Shown here in pieces: positions 57,879 to 64,000 of a stretch of 64,000 bases of DNA; the stretch's first letter is position 1, and every line of letters begins with the position of its first letter. The notes beneath the pieces are model-generated. The model saw only the letters and a program-made list of their open reading frames with translations, was not told the DNA's origin and searched no databases. The translations under genes were made by a program, and so were the position numbers. Source of the DNA: Begonia masoniana (taxonomy: Eukaryota > Streptophyta > Magnoliopsida > Cucurbitales > Begoniaceae); contig CM039502.1 of assembly GCA_022432975.1 (NCBI GenBank), positions 14,105,143 through 14,169,142 of the forward strand, in the 5' to 3' direction.

Positions 57879-58078
57879 AGATGAAAGCCTTTATGGCGCC
57901 GGGCGGAACCGGGACCGGACCGGGACTGGACCGGGATTTCGGGTGCGGTCCAGGTTTGGTCCCGGTCCCGCACCGGACCGGTCCAGATTCCGAGAAAAAA
58001 AATCCCGAACCTGTTCGGGCAGTTCGGTCCGGGCTCGGGACCGGACCGAACCGGCCCGTGCCCACCCCTAATTAACCC

Positions 58079-58490
58079 ACCACTTTTTCTCTTCCAAATC
58101 CTACGCCAACCATCATCAAAATCACCACCTTTTCTTCCTTTAAATAAATTTCTAACAATTTCCTATTGGTTGGTTTATTCCACTTTGAATTTTCAAACAC
58201 ATTTGGTTTGAATTTTCAACCCTCCTTTTCCCTTCATCTTTCTTCCAACGTGAACACCCTTTTATTCCCTCATTTTTCATTCAATTTAACCAATTTTATT
58301 TCACCTAATTAACTAACATCCTATTGGTTCAACCCTTTGAATTTTCAACCTAACCCTTTTTGACCTTCCAACCCTTTGTTTTACCACTTCAACCTCTTTC
58401 ACTCTTCCATACATCATATCCTTATCCTTCAATGACTTCAGTCTCTCATACTTGACCTAAACTAGGGCTACGCACGAAATAGAAATTTTT
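58079..58490 (-). repeat. LTR body right of Pack-hAT
   Basis: Resumes the family-D LTR (TTCCTATTGGTTGG, GGTTTGAATTTTCAACC blocks as at 27740-27960), showing the hAT element sits inside the LTR. No gene. Confidence 0.8.
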
Positions 58491-58502
58491 TCAGGTGTTA
58501 CA

Positions 58503-59411
58503 ATTCACCCTCCTTACAAAAATTTTTTCCTCAAAATTTGCGTACCTGAAAAGTTCTGGGTAGCGCTCCATCATGTCTTGTTGACGCTCCCACGTCGCCT
58601 CCTCAATGTTGTGGTTGCGCCACAGCACCTTTACCAGTGGAATGTCTTTGTTGCGCAATTTCTTCACTGCATAATCCAATATTTCCACCGGTTTCTCCTC
58701 GTATGACAATGTAGGCTGCACTTCGATCTCCTGCTGCACCACGACGTGCGATGGATCCCTCAGACACTTCCGTAGCATCGACACATGGAAAACGTTATGC
58801 ACTCCTTCCATCGAAGTAGGCAGCTCCAACTGGTACGTCGTCTTTCCTTCTCTTTTTACAATCGAGAATGGACCAACATATCTCAGATTCAGCTTACTCC
58901 GCTTCCCGAACCTCATCACACCCTTAAACGGCGATATCTTCAGAAAAACCTCATCGCCTACCTCAAACGCCAGCTCGCGCCTCCTACCATCGGCATAGCT
59001 CTTCTGGCGACTTTGAGCTGTCAAAATACGCTGCCGAATGAATTTGATCTTATCGGTCGTCTGCTGTATAATTTCCGAGCCAATCAAACAAGATTCCCCG
59101 ACCTTGTCCCAATAAAGAGGCGATCTGCACTTCCTTCCATATAAAGCCTCGTATGGAGCCATACCAATAGTATCCTGATAACCATTGTTATACGAGAACT
59201 CGACCAAAGGCAGATACCTACTCCAGGAACCTTGAAACTCCAGCACACAAGCTCGTAACATATCCTCGAGAGTCTGAATAGTCCGCTCAGATTGCCCGTC
59301 CGTCTTAGGATGAAAAACAGTGCTGAAGTTCAATTGAGTCCCCATCGCCTTATACAAACTCTTCCAAAATTTAGAGGTGAACCTCAGATCCCTGTCTGAT
59401 ACAAAAACCAT
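58503..59411 (-). pseudogene. Family-D integrase C-terminal half with chromodomain-like tail
   Basis: One clean minus frame of about 300 residues: [20 protein letters not shown] (catalytic Asp of the DDE core), [72 protein letters not shown] and a tail with [19 protein letters not shown] and [13 protein letters not shown]. It is bounded on the right by a deletion joining it to LTR sequence, so the apparent start at 59411 is artificial. The PPT GTAAGGAGGGTGAAT adjoins the LTR at 58502. Confidence 0.92.
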
Positions 59412-59879
59412 CCCCTAAACGTATTATCTTCAAAACCCTTTGAATCTTACCTCAAACTTCTTGAAAAACTTGATGAAGAAGAGAAGAAAACCCTAGCAAT
59501 GGCTGCCCTTTGATGGAGGAAGGAGAGGAAGACAATATAATTCTTTAAATCCAAAATTTTTCTATCTTTTATAAAACAACTTTTCTCTTTTTATTTTTAA
59601 CCAAAATCATTCAATTTTTATAAATTCACCCCAACCCTATTTCTACACACTTCCAACGTGAAGAGCATCTCTTATTTTCCTTTCTCTTTTCTTTTATTTA
59701 TTTATTGAATTCAATTACATTAACTTGACTTCACAAACTTTCCAACCATTCCCCACTTTAGGGTTATCATTCCCCATTCCTATTTCTCTTCAATTGTTTA
59801 TAAAAAAAAACAATGTTAAACACTCTACTTCGTCTAATCTAAAGGCTAGGTACGCTCCAGAAATTCTCCAGGTATTACA
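59412..59879 (-). repeat. Remnant of the family-D 5' LTR
   Basis: Ends GGTATTACA and shows the same run of features as the right part of the family-D LTR (CTTGAAAAACTTGATG... then T-rich text and CCTATTTC-type spacers). Only the outer part is left. Confidence 0.65.
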
Positions 59880-60126
59880 CAAAGAATCTTCAAATTAACT
59901 ACTAAGTAATACTTACTATTTTTACATTACGATATGATCATGCGAGAATCTCTCATTATATTTTTTTCGTCTAAAAAAATGATTCAAATTCTGAGTTGGT
60001 ATAAGTTAAAATGCATAAACTAATTAGTTTTAGATTGTATATCATCTTTTGAATTTAATCTTCACGTTTACACTTGGACCAACTTTTCCCAGGCTTTAGA
60101 CGTTAGTCTACCATCCTTAATATACA

Positions 60127-60285
60127 CGCTAACGTATCAAATAATGATTGGTGCAATTAATGTAATAAATTATACCCTTTATATGTGTCAAATAATAATT
60201 GATGTAATTAATGTAATAAATTAACTATTGATAATTTATTACATTAATTACACCTTAATTGCACTAATCGTTGTTTGACACATCA
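60127..60285. repeat. MITE-like hairpin, copy 2
   Basis: Counterpart of 7506-7654 with a few substitutions; the same two direct and one inverted GTATCAAATAATGATTGG-like arms. Confidence 0.55.
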
Positions 60286-60289
60286 TCGT

Positions 60290-60779
60290 TTATATTAAGA
60301 AGATAGAATAAGAGGATAAACATAGTATTACTCTTTCCATTATGTTCCAAGTGCTCTTAGTAGAATTAGAGTTGTTTAACGGACAGGCTAGCGAGCCGGC
60401 TCGCTACTGTAGCAGCCAACCTACGAGCCGGCAAATTTTCACCCATCGATTATTGGGTCTGAAAATTGTTGCGTTGCCATGAAACTTTTCTCCACGGGTC
60501 ACCTGCATATGCTATACTGAACATTCTCTCTTGAATTCTAATTCCTCTATCATTGAGTTCAGGGTACTCGCATCTCTATCCAGAAGATCACTCCCAAAAT
60601 GAATCTTCATTATTCAACAGAAAGCTTGTGCTCAATCCCCATCGTCCAGTTCTGAGAGTCTTTTTCAAAAAGATAGTTTGAAAATTTAATTTGTAAATAA
60701 CTTTAAAAAATTATATTATGAATGGTGGTCCTTTACTCAAAATAAAAATATAAAAGAAAATAAAAATTAATGGCCCACT
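60290..60779. other. Duplicated non-coding segment, copy 2
   Basis: Matches 7660-8030, then jumps to sequence matching 11168-11286. The intervening 3.1 kb of copy 1 (including its solo LTR) is absent. Confidence 0.7.
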
Positions 60780-63232
60780 TGTAACACCCAGTTTTACGGG
60801 ATTTTATTATTCCAATATAAAATGGTATTTTTGTAAATATGTCTAATTAAGTCTGTTTTGCGAGCGAAAAGTTTTAATAGAGCCCTAGCAATAAATTTGA
60901 ATTATTGGTGAAATAAGAAAATTTGAAGAAAACGAATCGAAAATCAAATAACGAATTAGGTAACGAAACAAATAGAAAATAATTGGAAGGGCAGATAAGT
61001 AATTTACAAGTCCAAATTTTAATAAAATCTACAAACCCCCCCCCCCCCCCCCCAAATCGTAAATTCACTCTGTAGAAACCCCTTTCTTCCATCCTTAGGC
61101 GATTTTCATTTCTGCCCTCCGATCCTTCATGGTTCAACGGCGATTTCTCTTCTGACATTCGATTATTCTCTCTTTCTCCTTCAATCGACACTCTAGGTAA
61201 GGTTCTATGGTTTTAGAAAGTTTATTCGTGGTTTTTCGGGTTGTAAAACGATTAGGGTTTGTTTAGGGTTTTGCTAAAAACGTAAATTAAAGTTTGAAAT
61301 CGTTAGGTTTGTTGTAATTTCGACTTAAATGGACGTATTGGCGATCGTTGGACGTAGTTAGTCAGTTTATTGATGAATATTAGATTTTTGGTTGGATTGG
61401 AGCTTGGAAAACTCCATTAATGGAGGTTTTTAAATGTCGAGCGCGAATTGCCTCAATGAGTTAAATTAGAGATTTAGGAGATTTCTTTAGTTAAGGGTTT
61501 TGTTAGTTTGGAAGTTTAACGGTTTAAACTCGGTTTTAATGACGATTGTTATGAATTTCCATTGGTGAACAAAGCTCGTGGACGGAGCTTGAATTGCAAC
61601 GGACGCGAGGTAAGTCTCCGTGACTTGTTTGGTCGATTCGGCCTACACCATAAGAACGTATGTTGTTTGAGGATTTGAAGATTTAGGATATTCCGGGTAA
61701 ACTTAATGGGTAGCCTAGGTTTAGTTTGTTTTATAGGAAGTTTGTATTGTTTTGATGGTATTCACGCTTTTATGTTTGAGTTACGATACGCATTTAACTG
61801 TTCATGCATCATATTTTTATGAACTATCATGAAAAATGAATTTTCGCATACGTTTTCATGAAAAGAAATGGTTAATGAAAAGAAATGAATGCACGTAATC
61901 CCGGTCACGACGAGGTGGGGTTCAGACATGGCTGTTTACGGATGGAAGCATGTTTTTCCCCCGGTAGATGGAAAGGGCTGTCTAACAGCCAGACGTGCCC
62001 TCTCCATCTGGTGAGAGTTCGACCTCGGTGACATCCCATTATGTAATGTAATGAACAAAATGATTGCATGATTTTACGACCCCGCACGCATTTGTATTTA
62101 CGTGGATTTACTGAGCCTTTAGCTCATAGTTGTCTTTATGGTGTAGGTGACATAGAAGAAGGTGAGGATGATGTTCCTCTGCAAGATGAACGAGTCGGTT
62201 GAAGAGGAATGCCCGTGAGAGTGCTCTGTGTAGTCAGTGCGAATTTTGACCCGTGGGAGTAATGGTTAAGTATTTTGAGGTTTTGGGTTTATTTTGGGCT
62301 GATGGGCGATGATATAGAAATTGTATAGATAACTCATTTTAGGGTGATTGGTAACTGGATAATGGAATTATAGTATTTTGATATGGTGCACATATGTTTC
62401 GGGGATATACAGATGTATAGGATTAAGTTAGGAGTACTGTAAACAGTTTTAAAACGTTTAGTATGAAAAAAAAGGGTTAGAGATTTAATGAAAGTTTTAT
62501 GTATATGTTCTTTTTGGATGATTTGGGCAGATGATTTTAGTTTGATGATAAGTATAGGGTTATGCTGCCCATTTTCATATAGGAGTGGTTGATTGGGTGT
62601 TTAGGTATTCGATAGAAAGTTAAGTGTACTAGCAGGGGCAACGTCGACCGATTTTAACGTGAATCAGTCTGGGGTTGTCGACCCCAACATATTGGAATCT
62701 TTTTATAAATTTTCAGCTAAGTGTTGACATCGACCGATTTTGGTCAGTATTGATCGTCGACCCCCACTGTTCACTTTGATGAAATCCAATGAGTGTTGTC
62801 TGTCGAAAGTAGTTCCGTCCATTTATAGTGAAGGTTTCGGTCGAAGTCATCGACCATTTATAGCGGAGTGTACGGTTGAAAACATCGACCGATATCATTA
62901 CAGAGGCCATGTCGACCGAACTCATACAGAGGCCATGTCGACTGAACTCATACAGAGGCCACCGACCGATTAGAATGGACATCGACTGATTAGAATGAAT
63001 GAATTCCAAAGGGACGTCGTCCAATTTTAGGTAGTGTTGACCAAAATCCAGTTTTACTGTTTTAGCATTATTAACTAAGTTTAATATATATACGAGTTTT
63101 CCACACGCGAATAGTGTTCAGCTAGTATGGGTTAATTACACTCTTACATGTATGATTAAAAGAATGAAACAAAAGTTTAAATGTTACGGGATTTTTAGAA
63201 TTTATAAAAAGTGAAAATTAGGAGACGTTACA
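60780..63232 (+). mobile_element. Solo LTR, gypsy family E (second copy)
   Basis: Starts TGTAACACCCAG and ends GGAGACGTTACA; flanks CCACT (60775-60779) and CAACT (63233-63237) differ by one base, and the empty site in copy 1 reads GCCCACTAAAC (11281). 2453 bp. It shares AGCGAAAAGTTTTAATAGAGCC and AGGTAAGTCTCCGTGACTTG with 8155-10903. It contains a C18 run at about 61036 and a CATCGACCGATT motif array (62640-63010). Confidence 0.9.
62640..63010 (+). repeat. CATCGACCGA / GTCGACC motif array
   Basis: About ten words such as ACATCGACCGATT, TGTCGACCGAACTCATACAG and GATCGTCGACCCC within the family-E solo LTR. It has the same position within the LTR as the ATCGTCCA array of the first copy but a different word. 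Confidence 0.7.
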
Positions 63233-63290
63233 CAACTAAACAAAACTAAGAGAAAGAAATAGAAATGTGAGTTGGAAATGAAGTGGGGGA

Positions 63291-63772
63291 TTAGTCCACG
63301 GTATATTGCTCATTGCCGTCTAAGACCTCGAACCGATTACCTCCTATAGCTATATAGGACCAGTTTTGCGAAGCATATTCTAACTTTGTAAGCTTAGTTT
63401 TTATGCGAGGACATACTAATCCCTTACACTCCTGCATTTCTTTTTGCTTCTATGGTATTTTTGTCATTAGAATCTTCCGTATCTTCTTAAATAAAGTCAA
63501 AATAGGCTTGTCCCAAGCAGGCAAAATCAAAGCGTTAAAACACTCACTTAAGTTGTTCAGCCTCATATCACATTTTGAAATCGGACTAAAGGCATGCTTC
63601 GACCAATACTTTGGATCTGTTTTACACCAAGTTGTGTAGGCTGCCTTGTCCATTGCTTTTAATTTCTTCATTTCCCGCTTGAATGCTTGTTCTGTGGTCG
63701 TCAATGAAGCTTTCCATATGACTTCTTTATACATCTTTCCATGAAACTTGTTCTTGAAATTACTGTATAAGT
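63291..63772 (-). pseudogene. Second MULE transposase, C-terminal exon
   Basis: Near-identical to 11341-11840: MYKEVIWKASLTTTEQAFKR, KYWSKHAFSPISKCDMRLNN, SECFNALIL, then KPILTLFKKIRKILMTKIP with a frame slip relative to the first copy, and TAA at 63291-63293 after EQYTVD. It is cut at about 63772 by the start of an LTR. This is the 3' end of the second MULE in the tandem duplication; the rest lies outside the window. Confidence 0.87.
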
Positions 63773-64000
63773 TGTAGCACCGGGAAAATTATTGACTTGA
63801 ATTGACGTTAGTGGTGTACGTTTTTATGGAATTAAGGGGGTTATGACTAATAGCTTGAGTATGTTAATGAAGGGAAATGAGAGAAGCATTGGTTAGGTTA
63901 AAGTTTTGATTGTCAAGGGCATATATATAATTTGTGAAATATAAGATATAAAAGGAAGGTTTAGTGAAGGGTTTAGCCGCCTCCTCATTTCTTCCCTCTT
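63773..64000 (+). mobile_element. Left end of another LTR, cut by window edge
   Basis: TGTAGCACCGGGAAAATTATTG begins exactly where homology to the MULE exon stops. The sequence continues in LTR style (TTAGTGAAGGGTTTAGCCGCC near the edge). The family cannot be set and the target duplication is not visible. Confidence 0.5.

Larger units (their letters stand above)
56764..58070 (+). mobile_element. Pack-type hAT element carrying Pur-alpha gene fragment
   Basis: Perfect 12-bp terminal inverted repeats TAGGGGTGGGCA (56764-56775) and TGCCCACCCCTA (58059-58070) and an 8-bp target duplication ATTAACCC (56756-56763, 58071-58078) identify a hAT-superfamily transposon of 1307 bp. Both subterminal regions (about 56776-56955 and 57885-58058) are packed with GGACCGG/CGGTCC words in inverted arrangement. 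Between them lies about 920 bp of plant Pur-alpha gene: GC-rich 5'UTR, exon 1 with the start codon, a shortened intron 1, exon 2, intron 2 and part of exon 3. No transposase is encoded. Retained introns show capture at DNA level. Confidence 0.93.
53437..58502 (-). repeat. 3' LTR of family-D element, enlarged
   Basis: Aligns in order with the solo LTR at 25706-28086 but is 5066 bp long instead of 2381. The excess is explained by an 836-bp tandem amplification, two palindromic inserts and the Pack-hAT element. Confidence 0.85.
53437..59879 (-). mobile_element. Deleted gypsy element of family D
   Basis: Starts TGTAACGCCCCG at 53437 and ends AGGTATTACA at 59879. In coding direction (right to left) it has the first part of a 5' LTR (59412-59879), a jump into mid-integrase (59411), the integrase end, a PPT, and a 3' LTR (53437-58502) swollen by internal repeats and insertions. 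The 3' part of the 5' LTR, PBS, gag, protease, RT and RNase H are missing. The flanks AAGGG and CAAAG do not match, so the left side was rearranged after insertion. Confidence 0.8.
44615..63772. repeat. Segmental duplication, copy 2 (expanded by insertions)
   Basis: Counterpart of 5449-11840 in the same orientation, spread over 19 kb by five LTR-type insertions. The left breakpoint is at AAAAATTTAACGTAGG (44618), where copy 1 has a poly-A next to the DUF641-like exon. The right part holds the MULE 3' exon. The stretch 51750-53436 is not collinear with copy 1. Confidence 0.85.

Noticed and set aside
57835..58071. Pro/Arg/Gly-rich frame after the Pur-alpha exon 3 piece
   Set aside because: Beyond VSEASVSRNR the residues come from GGACCGG subterminal repeats of the hAT element; not a gene of its own.

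Overview
The window is repeat-dense nuclear DNA from a flowering plant, most likely a eudicot. The evidence is Ty3/gypsy chromovirus (Tekay/Del-type) and Ty1/copia retroelements, a mudrA-like MULE gene, a Cassandra LTR with its 5S rRNA promoter, a hAT element carrying exons of plant Pur-alpha, and a degraded exon of the plant-only DUF641/GIL1 family. No intact single-copy host gene is visible. Almost every kilobase belongs to a transposable element or to a duplicated non-coding segment. I could not fix the species.

Layout. 1-5442: the end of a gypsy LTR, a dead copia gag-pol, an endogenous caulimovirid-like coat-protein fragment, AT-rich spacer, and a broken DUF641 exon (minus). 5449-11340: copy 1 of a segmental duplication, interrupted by a 2.75 kb solo LTR (8155-10903). 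11341-41945: one MULE transposase gene on the minus strand, cut by three insertions that each leave a clean 5-bp target duplication. These are a full-length gypsy element (12227-21577, TGTAA), a triple-LTR gypsy concatemer (22476-41112, CATAT) and a 539-bp element (41327-41865, TTTCT). The concatemer is itself interrupted by a solo LTR (25706-28086, AACTA) and by a Cassandra LTR (36100-36476, TCACG).

41946-44614: the MULE upstream region, with tandem repeats and a solo LTR that is probably copia (42685-44029). 44615-63772: copy 2 of the segmental duplication, interrupted by solo LTRs at 44783-46635, 46800-49421, 49704-50928 and 60780-63232. It also holds a deleted gypsy element (53437-59879). 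That element's LTR contains an 836-bp tandem amplification, two palindromic tRNA-like elements and the Pack-hAT (56764-58070). Copy 2 ends in the same MULE 3' exon (63291-63772), so a second MULE probably continues past the window, behind another LTR starting at about 63773.

The window is best read as nested insertion on a tandemly duplicated MULE unit. The points most worth following are the hAT element that captured Pur-alpha 5'UTR and exons, the 172-bp-arm palindromic tRNA-like element, the LTR-internal-LTR-internal-LTR gypsy array under a single target duplication, and short motif arrays (CTTCTACCG/CATCTACCG type, TGACGTCA type) inside LTRs of elements that appear to belong to different superfamilies. 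All identities come from reading motifs by eye; no database search was run. Several single-base breaks could be assembly errors.
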